A DNA stretch of 64,000 bases, taken from NCBI RefSeq assembly GCF_007829835.1, contig NZ_VIWP01000008.1, positions 124,001 through 188,000 of the forward strand. The letters run 5' to 3'. The position numbers were made by a program, and so were the translations under genes. Shown here piece after piece: positions 1 to 10,658 of the stretch. The notes beneath the pieces were generated by a model. It was not told the DNA's origin. It ran no database searches and saw only the letters and a program-made list of their open reading frames with translations. Origin of the DNA: Neorhizobium alkalisoli. Lineage in GTDB: Bacteria > Pseudomonadota > Alphaproteobacteria > Rhizobiales > Rhizobiaceae. Each line of letters opens with the position of its first letter. The stretch's first letter is position 1.

Positions 1-1314
1 GCTCCTCTGCTGCTGATGCAGTCGAATGGCGGCGTCGCGGGTGCGGCGACCATTCGCCAGGCCCCGGCGCTGACGGCGCTTTCCGGGCCGGCGGCCGGCG
101 TGGTCGGCGCCCGTTCGGTCGCCGCGGCTTGCGGCATCAAGGATATCATCACCGTCGATATCGGCGGCACCAGCGCCGATATCTGCCTGATCAAGGACGG
201 CAAGATCGGCCTCACCCAGAACGGCAAGGTCGGCGAATGGCCTTTGCCGTTGCCGATGGTGGATATGGTGACGATCGGCGCCGGCGGCGGTTCGATCGCC
301 AAGGTGAGCGATGCGACCCTGTCCGTCGGCCCACAGAGTGCCGGTGCGCGTCCGGGGCCTGCCGCTTACGGCCACGGCGGGCAGAACCCGACGGTTACCG
401 ATGCCCATGTCGTGCTCGGCCATCTGCCGTCAAAGCTGCTTGGCGGTCGCATGGCGCTGGATGTCGAGGCTGCCCGAACGGTCGTCGACAAGGTTGCCGA
501 ACCACTCGGGCTGGAAACGGCCACGGCCGCCCGCGGCATACTCGCAATCGTCGATAACCACATGGTCGGCGCCGTGCGTGTCGTCTCCGTCGAACGCGGC
601 CACGATCCGCGCGATTTCACCCTTGTGCCTTTTGGCGGTGCCGGTCCGCTCCATGGCTGCTCGCTGGCCGAACTGCTCGGCATTTCTCGCGTCATGATCG
701 CACCGGCCCCCGGCATTCTTTGCGCCGATGGCCTGCTTGCCGCCGATCTCAAGGCCGAGTTCAGCCGTACCCTGCCGAAGGCCGGGGCAATCGATATGGG
801 TGTTGCCGAAGGCATCATCGCCGAGCTTCAGGGACAGGCAGCCGCATGGTTCGATGCGGAAGGCGTGGCCGAGGCTGACCGGCGTATCCAGACGGTGGCG
901 CTCCTGCGCTATCATGGCCAGGGCGGCGAGCTTGCCGTCACCTGGGGCGACAGCCGCGAAGCCGTCGAGGCGGCCTTTGCCGCCGAGCACAAGGCGCTTT
1001 ACGGCTTTACGCTCGATACGGCGATCGAACTGGTAACATTGCGGATCGAAGCCGCCGGCATGACGGTCGAGCCGCCGCCGGCAGCGCTCGAAGCGGGATC
1101 GTCGGTGACGCCGTTCGATCATGTGCCGGTGCATTTCGAAAGCGGCGTCGCGAGCGTGCCGGTCGTCGATCGTTCGACGCTCGGAGCCGGCGCCACTTTC
1201 TCCGGGCCGATGATCCTGACGCAGCTCGATACGACAACGCTGGTAACGCCCGGATGGACCGGTACGGTTCATGGTTCCGGCGCGCTTCTTCTGACCCGTA
1301 AACAGGATGCCTGA
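1..1314 (+). CDS. HyuA-family hydantoinase/oxoprolinase subunit, 5' truncated by window edge
   Basis: C-terminal part of an HyuA-type (N-methylhydantoinase A / 5-oxoprolinase subunit A) ATP-dependent amidohydrolase. The frame is open from base 1, where it already reads PLLLMQSNGG, a family motif, so the true start lies outside the window. The actin-like ATPase signature DIGGTSADICL, the GAGGGSIA loop and VPFGGAGPLHG are all visible. The family usually has about 680-700 residues, so roughly the last 437 are here. No HyuB subunit follows; the stop overlaps the start of an M20 peptidase gene, suggesting co-translation. The exact substrate (hydantoin, oxoproline or a related cyclic amide) cannot be told. 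Confidence 0.9.
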   Translation, partial: APLLLMQSNGGVAGAATIRQAPALTALSGPAAGVVGARSVAAACGIKDIITVDIGGTSADICLIKDGKIGLTQNGKVGEWPLPLPMVDMVTIGAGGGSIAKVSDATLSVGPQSAGARPGPAAYGHGGQNPTVTDAHVVLGHLPSKLLGGRMALDVEAARTVVDKVAEPLGLETATAARGILAIVDNHMVGAVRVVSVERGHDPRDFTLVPFGGAGPLHGCSLAELLGISRVMIAPAPGILCADGLLAADLKAEFSRTLPKAGAIDMGVAEGIIAELQGQAAAWFDAEGVAEADRRIQTVALLRYHGQGGELAVTWGDSREAVEAAFAAEHKALYGFTLDTAIELVTLRIEAAGMTVEPPPAALEAGSSVTPFDHVPVHFESGVASVPVVDRSTLGAGATFSGPMILTQLDTTTLVTPGWTGTVHGSGALLLTRKQDA

Positions 1315-2710
1315 CATGACCGATAACCAGACCCAGCCCCAAACCGAGAGCGGGACCGACCTGGAGCGCATCTTTGCGCATATCGAGGAAAACCGCGAAA
1401 GCTTCATCGAGCGGGTGATGGATTATGTCCGCCACCCCTCGATCAGCGCCCAGAACAACGGCATTACCGAAGTCGCCGCCATTCTTGTCGATATGCTGCA
1501 GGGCATGGGCATGGAAGCGACCAGCATTCCGACCAAAAACCACCCGATGGTGCTCGGCCGCATGGAAAAACAGCCGGGCAAGCCGACCGTGCTGCTCTAC
1601 GGCCATTATGACGTGCAGCCGCCAGAACCCTATGAACTCTGGGACAGCCCGCCCTTCGAGCCGACCATCCGCAATGGCCGCATCTATGCGCGCGGCATCG
1701 GTGACAACAAGGGCCAGCATTTCGCCCAGCTGATGGCGCTGGAATCGCATCTGAAAGTGACCGGCGAACTGCCCTGCAATGTCATCTTCCTGCTCGAAGG
1801 CGAGGAGGAGATCGGCAGCCCGCATATCGCCGAATTCGTCGCCGAACATGCCGACAAACTGGATGCCGATCTGGTCGTCACTTCCGACGGCCCGCTGCAT
1901 GAAAGCGACACGCCGATCATCACTTTTGGCGTACGCGGTGTCGCGTCTTTTGAGCTGCGTTGCAAGACGGCGAAGCGAGACGCCCATTCCGGCAATTTCG
2001 GCGGCGTCATGCCGAACGCGATCTGGAAGCTCGTGCATCTGCTCGGCACGATGAAGAACGAGGCGGGCGAGATCACCATCGAAGGGCTGCATGACGTGGT
2101 CGTGCCGCCGACCAATATGGAGCGCGAGGCGGTCTCGAAACTGCCGCTCGATCTTGAGGCGATCAAGGCCGATCTCGGCATCAAGGAGCTCGATGCGCCG
2201 CTCGACCGCGGTTATTACGACCGGCTGATGTTTTCTCCGACACTGACGATCAACGGCCTGCATGGCGGTTATGGTGGGCCCGGCCAGAAGACCGTTCTGC
2301 CCTGCGAAGCCTTCGCCAAATGCGATATCCGCCTCGTCGAAAGCCTGACGCCGGATTACGTGTTCGAGAAGGTGCGGGCCCATTTGGAAGCGCATGCGCC
2401 GGATGTGGAATTCGTGCCCTTGAACGCCATGCTGCCGTCGAAGACGCCGATGGACAATCCCTTCGCCGAGGTCATCCGCGATGCGATCGTCACGGCCCGT
2501 GGTGTCGAGCCGCTGCTTTACCCGACCGTCGGCGGGTCTCTGCCGGATTACGTCTTCACGAAGATCCTCAAGAAGCCGGCCTTCGTCGTGCCTTATGCCA
2601 ATGCCGACGAAGCCAATCACGCGCCGAACGAGAACCTGAAGCTCGATCTGTTCATTGCCGGCATCAAGACGGGCGCGGCGCTGCTGACGAAGCTCGGGGA
2701 GATGAAATAA
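1307..2710 (+). CDS. M20 family metallopeptidase (dipeptidase / amidohydrolase)
   Basis: 467-residue M20/M25/M40-type zinc peptidase. The first metal motif LLYGHYDVQPP lies near residue 100 and the LEGEEEIGSP motif (catalytic and metal-binding acids) near residue 165; a typical dimerisation lid follows, then NHAPNE near the C-terminus. M20 members cleave dipeptides or N-carbamoyl and N-acyl amino acids. Coupling to the upstream HyuA-type gene (8-base overlap) suggests it opens or trims a product of that enzyme, which is inference. An in-frame ATG at 1316 is an alternative start. Confidence 0.9.
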   Translation: MPDMTDNQTQPQTESGTDLERIFAHIEENRESFIERVMDYVRHPSISAQNNGITEVAAILVDMLQGMGMEATSIPTKNHPMVLGRMEKQPGKPTVLLYGHYDVQPPEPYELWDSPPFEPTIRNGRIYARGIGDNKGQHFAQLMALESHLKVTGELPCNVIFLLEGEEEIGSPHIAEFVAEHADKLDADLVVTSDGPLHESDTPIITFGVRGVASFELRCKTAKRDAHSGNFGGVMPNAIWKLVHLLGTMKNEAGEITIEGLHDVVVPPTNMEREAVSKLPLDLEAIKADLGIKELDAPLDRGYYDRLMFSPTLTINGLHGGYGGPGQKTVLPCEAFAKCDIRLVESLTPDYVFEKVRAHLEAHAPDVEFVPLNAMLPSKTPMDNPFAEVIRDAIVTARGVEPLLYPTVGGSLPDYVFTKILKKPAFVVPYANADEANHAPNENLKLDLFIAGIKTGAALLTKLGEMK

Positions 2711-2718
2711 GCGAAATG

Positions 2719-2745
2719 GCGGGTGCCTCGGTCAGAGGCGCCCGC
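2719..2745. terminator. Hairpin between convergent genes
   Basis: An 11-base stem with one G:T wobble (GCGGGTGCCTC / GAGGCGCCCGC) around a 5-base loop, placed just after the M20 peptidase stop and just before the end of the convergent DUF2026 gene. It could serve as a bidirectional terminator. There is no clear T-run on either side. Confidence 0.5.
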
Positions 2746-2748
2746 TGG

Positions 2749-3357
2749 TTACCATGTTCCGTTGAGTGTGTTGCCGGTCAGCGGGATATCCTTTGGCGCA
2801 CCATCGCGACGGCTTACGGATAGCGACGTCTGCATCTGTTTCGGAGACCTGCGAAACCATTGGGCCGCCACGCTGGCGAGATCCCCGATCGCCGCGTGTT
2901 TCTGCCAGTCGGCAAAGCGGCGTGCCATGGCTTCCTGCTCATGGCGATAGTAAAAATCACCGGAGCGGCCGAGATCGTTGATCGATGCGGCCATCTCGGT
3001 CATGGGCTTCTGAAACATCCGCGACGGCAGTGACAGATCGTTGGCGCTCTGCGGGAAGGCTGGTGCCATGAAATCGATCGCCCAGCCCTGCGCCTCGACC
3101 CAGCAATGAAAATTCTCGCCGGCGCCCGTCACATAACCGTCCTCGCGGTGATCGGCGAAGAGGATGACCTTGCCATCGAGATTATAGGCCGCAAGACCGC
3201 CTCTCGGCACGGCGCCGCATTTGAAATGCTGGTTCAGAATGAAGGCGCCAAACGTGCTGAAGAACATCGACGCGGTCGCCGGATCGGCATTCTCGTTGAC
3301 CAGCAGGCTGTGAATGACCCGGTAGATCCGGTGATAGTCGCTCTGCTTGATCAACAT
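2749..3357 (-). CDS. DUF2026 family protein
   Basis: About 202 residues starting MLIKQSDYHRIYRVIHSLLV, which I recognise as the DUF2026 family opening. The body contains FHCWVEAQGWAIDFMAPAFP; the aligned Cys (HCW) and Asp (IDF) recall transglutaminase-like or papain-fold proteins, but no activity is established for the family. No signal peptide or membrane segment is visible. A longer GTG start at 3396 is possible; neither start has a clear ribosome-binding site. It appears to be a single-gene unit. Confidence 0.75.
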   Translation of the reverse strand: MLIKQSDYHRIYRVIHSLLVNENADPATASMFFSTFGAFILNQHFKCGAVPRGGLAAYNLDGKVILFADHREDGYVTGAGENFHCWVEAQGWAIDFMAPAFPQSANDLSLPSRMFQKPMTEMAASINDLGRSGDFYYRHEQEAMARRFADWQKHAAIGDLASVAAQWFRRSPKQMQTSLSVSRRDGAPKDIPLTGNTLNGTW

Positions 3358-3526
3358 GGGGTTTCGCACTCGTTTAGCGTCGGTTGGCGCCGTCACTAGG
3401 TTATCACGGCCTTGATGTAAACGCTGCGATGATACGTTGAGAGTGTCGCATGATCACCCAGGCGGCCAATCATGCGACAGGTCAAGGTAATGTGCTGATC
3501 CCGCAAGGAAAGGCTTACAGCCGAGT

Positions 3527-4252
3527 TCAGCGGCCGTTCTTCTTCCGCCAGGCCTCGAATTTCGGCAGATATTCGTCCTTGGTGCGCGGATAGAGGCCGA
3601 TGATCGGTTCACCGCCCTTGACCTGATCCAGCACGAAATCCTCGTAGCTTTCCATCTCCGTGCATTCGTCGGCAAGTTCCTCGGCGAGATGTGCGGGGAT
3701 GACCATGACGCCGTCGCGGTCACCGACCAGCACGTCGCCGGGGAAAACCGGCGCGTCACCGCAGGCGATCGGGACATTGATATCAAGCGCCTCGTGATGG
3801 GTCAGGTTGGTCGGGGCAGACGATTTTGCGTAATAGGCCGGCATGTCGAGTTCGCCGATACCGAAAGCATCACGAAAACCGCCATCGGAGACGACGCCTG
3901 CTGCACCACGAAGCGCCAGCCGGGTGATCAGGATCGAGCCGGCGGTTGCGGCCCGCGAATCCTTGCGGGCGTCCATGACGAGAACCCAGCCGGGCGGGCA
4001 GGTTTCCATCGCGACGCGCTGCGGATGATCGGCATTGCGGAACACGGTGATCGGGTTGCGATCCTCACGGGCCGGGATGTAGCGCAGGGTAAAGGCCTGG
4101 CCGACCATGTTTTCGGCCTTCGGCGCTACCGGCACGACGCCCTGGATGAACTGGTTGCGCAGGCCGCGCTTGTAAAGTGCGGTCGCGATCGATGCGGTCG
4201 AGATCTTCTTGAACTTGGCGCGGGTTTCGTCGCTCAGAACGTAATCGGTCAT
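3527..4252 (-). CDS. RraA family protein (HMG aldolase / hydroxyacid aldolase-like)
   Basis: 241 residues of the RraA/MenG-like fold. Family proteins include 4-hydroxy-4-methyl-2-oxoglutarate aldolases and 2-keto-3-deoxy-acid lyases as well as the RNase E inhibitor RraA. The signature GVVSDGGFRDAFGIGELDMP carries the G-G-x-R-D element used for metal/substrate binding. The start is set by GAGAGG about 7 bases before ATG 4252; an ATG two codons upstream sits directly on the ribosome-binding site. It lies 11 bases after the IlvD/Edd dehydratase, so it probably cleaves or processes the 2-keto acid made by that enzyme (inference). Confidence 0.85.
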   Translation of the reverse strand: MTDYVLSDETRAKFKKISTASIATALYKRGLRNQFIQGVVPVAPKAENMVGQAFTLRYIPAREDRNPITVFRNADHPQRVAMETCPPGWVLVMDARKDSRAATAGSILITRLALRGAAGVVSDGGFRDAFGIGELDMPAYYAKSSAPTNLTHHEALDINVPIACGDAPVFPGDVLVGDRDGVMVIPAHLAEELADECTEMESYEDFVLDQVKGGEPIIGLYPRTKDEYLPKFEAWRKKNGR

Positions 4253-4263
4253 CGTCATTCCTC

Positions 4264-6000
<1,737 letters not shown>

Positions 6001-6036
6001 GGGAATGGCCTCTTGGAACCGAAGGAGCGCCGGGGG

Positions 6037-6906
6037 CTACTCCTTCATCCCCCATTTCTGGATTGTGTGACGCTCGATCGTCTGGAAGACGAGGTTTTCG
6101 ACGATGAGGCCGATGATGATGACGGTCAGCAAGCCGGCAAACACGGCCGGGATATCGAGCAAGTTTCGGTTCTCGAAGATGAACCAGCCGAGACCGCCCT
6201 GGCCGGAGGAGACGCCGAAGACGAGTTCAGCGGCGATCAGCGTGCGCCAGGCAAAGGCCCAGCCGATTTTTAAGCCGGTCAGAATCGAAGGGAACGCAGC
6301 CGGTACGAGGATGCGCAGCACATAGGAAATACCGGTCAGTCCGTAATTGGCGCCGACCATGCGCAATGTGCGCGACACGCCGAGAAAGCCGGAATGGGTG
6401 TTGAGTGCAACGGCCCAGAGGACCGAGTGAACCAGCACGAAGACGAGGCTGGAAGCACCAAGCCCGAACCAGATCAAGGCGAGCGGCAGAAGCGAGATTG
6501 CCGGCAGCGGGTTGAACATTGCCGTCATCGTTTCGAGGAAGTCGGTGCCGATGCGGGTGTTGATGGCAAGCACGGTGAGCAGTGCGGCCAGAACGGTGCC
6601 GGCGGCATAGCCCATGAACAGGATCTTCAGCGTCGTCCAGATGCGAGACGGCAGCGTGCCGTCGACAAAACGGTCGACCATTGTCTGCAATGTGTCGCTG
6701 AGGGTCGGGAAGAGCAGCGGATTGTCGAGATAGGAGGCATAGACCTGCCAGATGATCGCCAGGACGAGGATCAGCAGGGCCTTGCGCAGCGCGCCTATAC
6801 CCCAGAGCGTTTCGAAGGCGCTGAGTTTCTGTTCCACCGGCTTGACATTATCATAGGGTTTGCTGGTCTCGACCTCGGAGGCGAGAATGATGTTCGGGGA
6901 CAACAT
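6037..6906 (-). CDS. ABC transporter permease, NitT/TauT (SsuC/TauC) type
   Basis: 289 residues with about six membrane segments and the BPD_transp_1 coupling region near AFAWRTLIAAELVFG, typical of nitrate/sulfonate/taurine permeases. It lies between the ATPase gene (4 bases upstream) and the dehydratase gene (36 bases downstream), in the order binding protein, ATPase, permease. The 40-residue cytoplasmic N-terminus is normal for the family. The substrate is unknown; the catabolic neighbours suggest an organic anion. Confidence 0.9.
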   Translation of the reverse strand: MLSPNIILASEVETSKPYDNVKPVEQKLSAFETLWGIGALRKALLILVLAIIWQVYASYLDNPLLFPTLSDTLQTMVDRFVDGTLPSRIWTTLKILFMGYAAGTVLAALLTVLAINTRIGTDFLETMTAMFNPLPAISLLPLALIWFGLGASSLVFVLVHSVLWAVALNTHSGFLGVSRTLRMVGANYGLTGISYVLRILVPAAFPSILTGLKIGWAFAWRTLIAAELVFGVSSGQGGLGWFIFENRNLLDIPAVFAGLLTVIIIGLIVENLVFQTIERHTIQKWGMKE

Positions 6907-6910
6907 GGCT

Positions 6911-7738
6911 CTATTCCTTGTGGCCGGGTTCGTTGGAGAACAGCAGGTTATGGATGTCGCGCTCGAGGGCTGCGGCGCTGCCGTCCTCGTTGCTCACCTT
7001 GTCGACATCGACGACCTCGGCCTTCACCCGGCCCGGATGCGGCGAGAGCAGCAGGATGCGGTTGGAAATCTTGATCGCCTCGGCGATCGAATGGGTGACG
7101 AAGATGACGGTGAACTTCGTGTCTTCCCAGAGATGCAGCAGCTCGTCCTGCATCTGCCGGCGGGTGAGGGCATCAAGCGCCGCGAAGGGCTCGTCCATCA
7201 AAAGGATATCCGGCTGCATGGCCATGCCGCGGGCAATCGCGACGCGCTGTTTCATGCCGCCCGAAAGGGTATGCGGATAGCTGTTCACCGCGCGGGTCAG
7301 CTTGACCTTGTCGATATATTCGCGGGCGCGGGCTTCGGCCTCCGCCTTCGGCAGCTTGCGGGCAACGAGAAGCGGAAACATCACGTTTTCCAGAACGGTT
7401 TTCCACGGCATCAGCTGGTCGAATTCCTGGAAGACCATCATCCGGTCCGGCCCGGGACACTTCACCTGGCGGCCATTGATGTGGATCGTGCCGGCTGCGG
7501 GCGGCATGTAGCCGCCAACGGCTTTCAGGAGCGTGGACTTGCCGCAACCGGATGGGCCGAGCAGCACGAAGCGGTCGGATTCGCGGACGTTGAAGCTGAC
7601 ATCTTCGGTGGCGGTGATCAGGAGATTGGGCGTCTTGTAACGCAGCGTCACGCGATCGACTGAGAGAAGGGGCGCCTTTTCGGGCGCCGGCGCAAAGCGC
7701 TCGGCGGCGGCGACAGTGGCCTGCATCATGGCATTCAC
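6911..7738 (-). CDS. ABC transporter ATP-binding protein, NitT/TauT (SsuB/TauB) type
   Basis: 275-residue ATPase. Walker A GPSGCGKST, Q-loop FQEFDQLMPW, signature LSGGMKQRVAIARG and Walker B ILLMDEPFAALDALT are all present, followed by an H-loop (VTHS). All catalytic elements are intact, so it should drive import with the neighbouring permease. The family typically binds one permease dimer and a periplasmic lipoprotein or soluble binding protein; that gene lies immediately upstream. Confidence 0.93.
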   Translation of the reverse strand: MNAMMQATVAAAERFAPAPEKAPLLSVDRVTLRYKTPNLLITATEDVSFNVRESDRFVLLGPSGCGKSTLLKAVGGYMPPAAGTIHINGRQVKCPGPDRMMVFQEFDQLMPWKTVLENVMFPLLVARKLPKAEAEARAREYIDKVKLTRAVNSYPHTLSGGMKQRVAIARGMAMQPDILLMDEPFAALDALTRRQMQDELLHLWEDTKFTVIFVTHSIAEAIKISNRILLLSPHPGRVKAEVVDVDKVSNEDGSAAALERDIHNLLFSNEPGHKE

Positions 7739-7795
7739 TCCTTGGAAAGAAAGGCAGCGGCGGACCTCGCCGCTGCAATGGTCGCTTGCGGCCGG

Positions 7796-8800
7796 TCAGT
7801 TGCCGTTGAGATAGGCGCTGTCGGGCAGGTAATAGTCCGTCCAGGCCTTCGGCATGCTTTTCAGCGTGCCGATCTTGTGCAGGTGTTCGGCAAACTTCAT
7901 CGTGCCCTGCGGGTCGGTGCGCCACTCGTCCATGCCCGGCTCCTTCATCATCGCCATCAGGTCGTCGAGGCTGGTCTTGTCGCCGGAAACGGTCTTGTAG
8001 GCTTCGAGTGCGGCCTTCGGATCCTTCTTGATGAAGGCAACGGCATCTTCGGTCGCGGTGCGCAGCGCCTTGACCAGTTTCGGATTGGCATCGGCAAAGG
8101 TTGTGGTGGTGAAGAAGGTCGCCTGGGTCAGCGCGCCGCCGAGGATTTCACGCGAATCCGTCACCTTGTGGACGCCGGGCTGCTTCAGCTCGACATACTG
8201 GAAGGGTGGTGCGGAGAAGTGGTTCTTGACCTCGTGCTGTGCGTTGGCGATCGCAGCCACAGCATCCGGATGGCCGAGCTGGACGGTGTTCGGGTCGAAT
8301 TTCTTGACCTGGTCGTCGCCATACATCTTGGCGGCCGCCATCTGCAGCAGGATCGCCTGGGTCGAGACGCCGACGGTCGGCACGGCGATCTTGTCGGTCG
8401 GCTGGATATCCTTCAGCGATTTGATGCGCGGATCGTTGGAAACCATGATGACCGGCTGCGCCGAGCTGGTGATGATCCCCTTCACTTTGCCGCGCGTCCG
8501 ATCCCACAGAAGAAGCAGGTTGCCGGTACCCGTGTTGACGACGTCGACGTTGCCGGCCAGCAGCGCGTCGGTCTGGGCGCCACCGCCGCTAAAAGTCCGC
8601 CATTCGACGGTGACGCCGGCAAGGCCTTCCTTCGCGGCCTCTTTCTCGATCAGCTTCTGGGTCTCCATGACATGGCTTGCCAGATAGAGAATGCCGGGCT
8701 GTCGGGTGATGGAGAGATTGGTCTTTTCCTGTGCCTGGCTCGGACAGGCAAGGCCCAGAGCAATGGCGATAGCGGTCACGCCGCCGATAAGCAGTCGCAT
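7796..8800 (-). CDS. ABC transporter substrate-binding protein, NitT/TauT type
   Basis: 334 residues. Start ATG 8800 follows GGGAGGAAAACC and gives a clean Sec signal peptide (MRLLIGGVTAIAIALGLACPSQA) ahead of the mature domain; the longer reading frame to 8881 would hide it. The mature part has the periplasmic binding protein type 2 layout of SsuA/TauA relatives, including the GNVDVVNTGTGNLL stretch. It is the first gene of the importer operon and divergent from a GntR regulator, which probably controls it. Confidence 0.9.
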   Translation of the reverse strand: MRLLIGGVTAIAIALGLACPSQAQEKTNLSITRQPGILYLASHVMETQKLIEKEAAKEGLAGVTVEWRTFSGGGAQTDALLAGNVDVVNTGTGNLLLLWDRTRGKVKGIITSSAQPVIMVSNDPRIKSLKDIQPTDKIAVPTVGVSTQAILLQMAAAKMYGDDQVKKFDPNTVQLGHPDAVAAIANAQHEVKNHFSAPPFQYVELKQPGVHKVTDSREILGGALTQATFFTTTTFADANPKLVKALRTATEDAVAFIKKDPKAALEAYKTVSGDKTSLDDLMAMMKEPGMDEWRTDPQGTMKFAEHLHKIGTLKSMPKAWTDYYLPDSAYLNGN

Positions 8801-8886
8801 GGTTTTCCTCCCAAGGATGTGCAGGCCAGCAATCCAATCTTGCGGCCCGGCCCGCTTCACTCCCAAAGCGGATAAATGCATTGAAG

Positions 8887-8929
8887 CACTAAAACATCAG
8901 TGCATCAACCCCATTTATGTGCTTTAGTG
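8887..8929. promoter_or_regulatory. Inverted repeat between ABC operon and gntR, candidate operator
   Basis: Half-sites CACTAAAACA (8887-8896) and TGCTTTAGTG (8920-8929) form an inverted repeat with one mismatch and a 23-base spacer, inside the 145-base divergent intergenic region. The placement suits a dimeric GntR-family operator covering both promoters. No binding evidence exists here; it is a pattern only. Confidence 0.4.
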
Positions 8930-8945
8930 TTTTGCAGGGCAGCAA

Positions 8946-9650
8946 ATGGATAGTCGAATGGGTGGAATGATCAGGGGCGGGCAGCTGGATCGCTCGCGGC
9001 AAGTGGCGCTACAGGTGCATGAAATCCTGCGGGAAAGAATCCTCAAGGTGCAACTGGTGCCGGGCACGGTTCTGTCACGTGCCTCGCTGCAGCTGGAATT
9101 CGGCGTCAGCCAGACGCCGGTGCGGGATGCCCTGATGCGGTTGCAGGAAGAAGGGCTCGTCGAGGTCTATCCGCAATATGCGACGGTCGTCGCCAAGATC
9201 GACATCGATCATGCGCGGCAGGCGCAGTTCCTGCGGCTTTCGATCGAACTCGAAGCCGTCCGCCGACTGACAGAGACGTCGCCGGCTGAGACGGCAGCGG
9301 AAATGCGGGAGATCCTGGCACGGCAGAAGCTCGTGGCATCTCCCGAAACCTACGACGTCTTCGACAATATCGACCGCGAATTTCACCGGAAGCTTTACGA
9401 AAAGACCGGTATTCCGCAGCTCTGGACAAATGTCCGGCGCCAGAGCGTCAACCTCGACCGACTGCGGCGTCTCAACCTGCCCATGCCCGGCAAGATGCAG
9501 ACCGTGCTTACCGATCACGAGGCGATTGTCGAAGCGATTGCATCCGGCAGGGCGGAGGATGCAACGGCGGCGCTCAGGAAACATCTGTCCGGCACGCTGT
9601 CGATCATCGACCTGATCAGCGCCGAATTTCCGGATTACATATTGGCGTAA
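8946..9650 (+). CDS. GntR family transcriptional regulator, FadR/FCD subfamily
   Basis: 234 residues. The N-terminal winged helix-turn-helix (about residues 20-85) contains LQLEFGVSQTPVRDALMRLQEEGLV, the normal GntR recognition-helix region; the all-helical C-terminal FCD domain has the histidine-bearing helix DREFHRKLYEKTG typical of metal/carboxylate effector pockets. It is divergent from the importer/dehydratase operon and most likely represses it until an organic acid is present. Confidence 0.9.
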   Translation: MDSRMGGMIRGGQLDRSRQVALQVHEILRERILKVQLVPGTVLSRASLQLEFGVSQTPVRDALMRLQEEGLVEVYPQYATVVAKIDIDHARQAQFLRLSIELEAVRRLTETSPAETAAEMREILARQKLVASPETYDVFDNIDREFHRKLYEKTGIPQLWTNVRRQSVNLDRLRRLNLPMPGKMQTVLTDHEAIVEAIASGRAEDATAALRKHLSGTLSIIDLISAEFPDYILA

Positions 9651-9848
9651 CAGGCCGCCTCTAGGGTCCGCTTCGGCCGGCCCGTGGTCATTTGAACGTT
9701 CGGCTTCCATTTTATGGACGCCGGCCCGGCGCCGACTATCAATCGGCTTGCCGTGATCACCGGTTGCCATATCTATTGGAGCGCCGAGGTCGATCAAGGG
9801 CGGCCCGGACGGCCATGTTTCAATCGAGCGAGATCAGGGAGAAATTTG

Positions 9849-10280
9849 ATGAAAATTCAGAAGAACGGCTCTGCACACTGGACCGGCGGCCTGAAGGACG
9901 GAAAGGGCGAAATCTCCACCCAGAGCGGCGCTCTGAACGCCTATCCTTACGGCTTTGCCACCCGTTTTGAAGGTGTCAACGGTGCAAACCCGGAAGAGCT
10001 GCTCGGCGCATCGCATTCGGCCTGCTTTACCATGGCTCTCTCGCTTATTCTGGGCGAAGCCGGCCTGAAGGCCGATAGCCTCGACACCAAGGCTGTGGTC
10101 ACGCTCGAAAAGGTCGAGGACGGTTTTGCCATTACGGCGATCGAGCTCAACCTGCACGGCGTCGTTCCGGGTACGGATGAAGCGCAGTTCACCGCACTTG
10201 CCAATAAGGCCAAGGTCGGTTGCCCGATTTCGAAGGCGCTTGCCTCCGTTCCGATCAGCCTCAACGTCACCTTCGGATAA
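9849..10280 (+). CDS. OsmC family peroxiredoxin
   Basis: 143 residues of the OsmC subfamily of thiol-dependent peroxide reductases. Both redox cysteines are in place: C59 (ASHSACFTMAL) and C125 (KVGCPISKAL). Start ATG 9849 has AGGGAG 9 bases upstream; the longer in-frame extension is not needed. It acts in the cytoplasm on organic hydroperoxides. The 200 bases before it hold no other gene. A hairpin follows the stop. Confidence 0.92.
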   Translation: MKIQKNGSAHWTGGLKDGKGEISTQSGALNAYPYGFATRFEGVNGANPEELLGASHSACFTMALSLILGEAGLKADSLDTKAVVTLEKVEDGFAITAIELNLHGVVPGTDEAQFTALANKAKVGCPISKALASVPISLNVTFG

Positions 10281-10288
10281 TCAAATCG

Positions 10289-10313
10289 GCGGCTGGCAGA
10301 TTCTGCCGGCCGC
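10289..10313. terminator. Hairpin after osmC-family gene
   Basis: A 12-base stem with one G:T wobble (GCGGCTGGCAGA / TCTGCCGGCCGC) and a single-base spacer, starting 9 bases past the OsmC stop and just before the end of the convergent small gene. Probably a terminator or transcript-end stabiliser; no T-run. Confidence 0.45.
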
Positions 10314-10321
10314 TCATCCTT

Positions 10322-10606
10322 TCATGCGCTCTTCTGTTCCTCGCCATTCATCTGTGAGGTGGCCGTGGCGTGATTTGAATTGTCGGCCTGTGGTGCCAAC
10401 GCTGCAGCCGTGCCTTGCCGATCCGAAAACCATTCCTCTATTCCGGCAAGCAGCATATCCGGGCCGCTTTCACCGGCCCTTACCATCGCGATCAATTGTT
10501 GTGCGGCCTCGATGGCCGTTTCGTCTTCCACCGGAAGATGATGGTTTTCACAGAATGCGTTCAACGCCCTGCGAATGACCAGAAGCGATCCAACGCTTCT
10601 CCCCAT
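10322..10606 (-). CDS. Small hypothetical protein, 94 aa
   Basis: Starts MGRSVGSLLVIRRALNAFCE with AGGAGA 7 bases before ATG 10606, a good ribosome-binding site that argues against the longer reading frame reaching into the HlyD gene. The middle is helical and acidic (PVEDETAIEAAQQLIAMVR); the tail is low-complexity. No domain recognised. It lies just downstream of the efflux operon on the same strand, 52 bases after the HlyD gene, so it may be read through from it. Confidence 0.6.
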   Translation of the reverse strand: MGRSVGSLLVIRRALNAFCENHHLPVEDETAIEAAQQLIAMVRAGESGPDMLLAGIEEWFSDRQGTAAALAPQADNSNHATATSQMNGEEQKSA

Positions 10607-10658
10607 TGCATGTCTCCTAAAATGAATGTCCTGGATTGCCGATCTATTGCCGGCTTCG

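Noticed and set aside
1007..2620. A 537-codon minus-strand frame opposite the M20 peptidase
   Set aside because: Antisense shadow of a clear M20 peptidase with no domain of its own.
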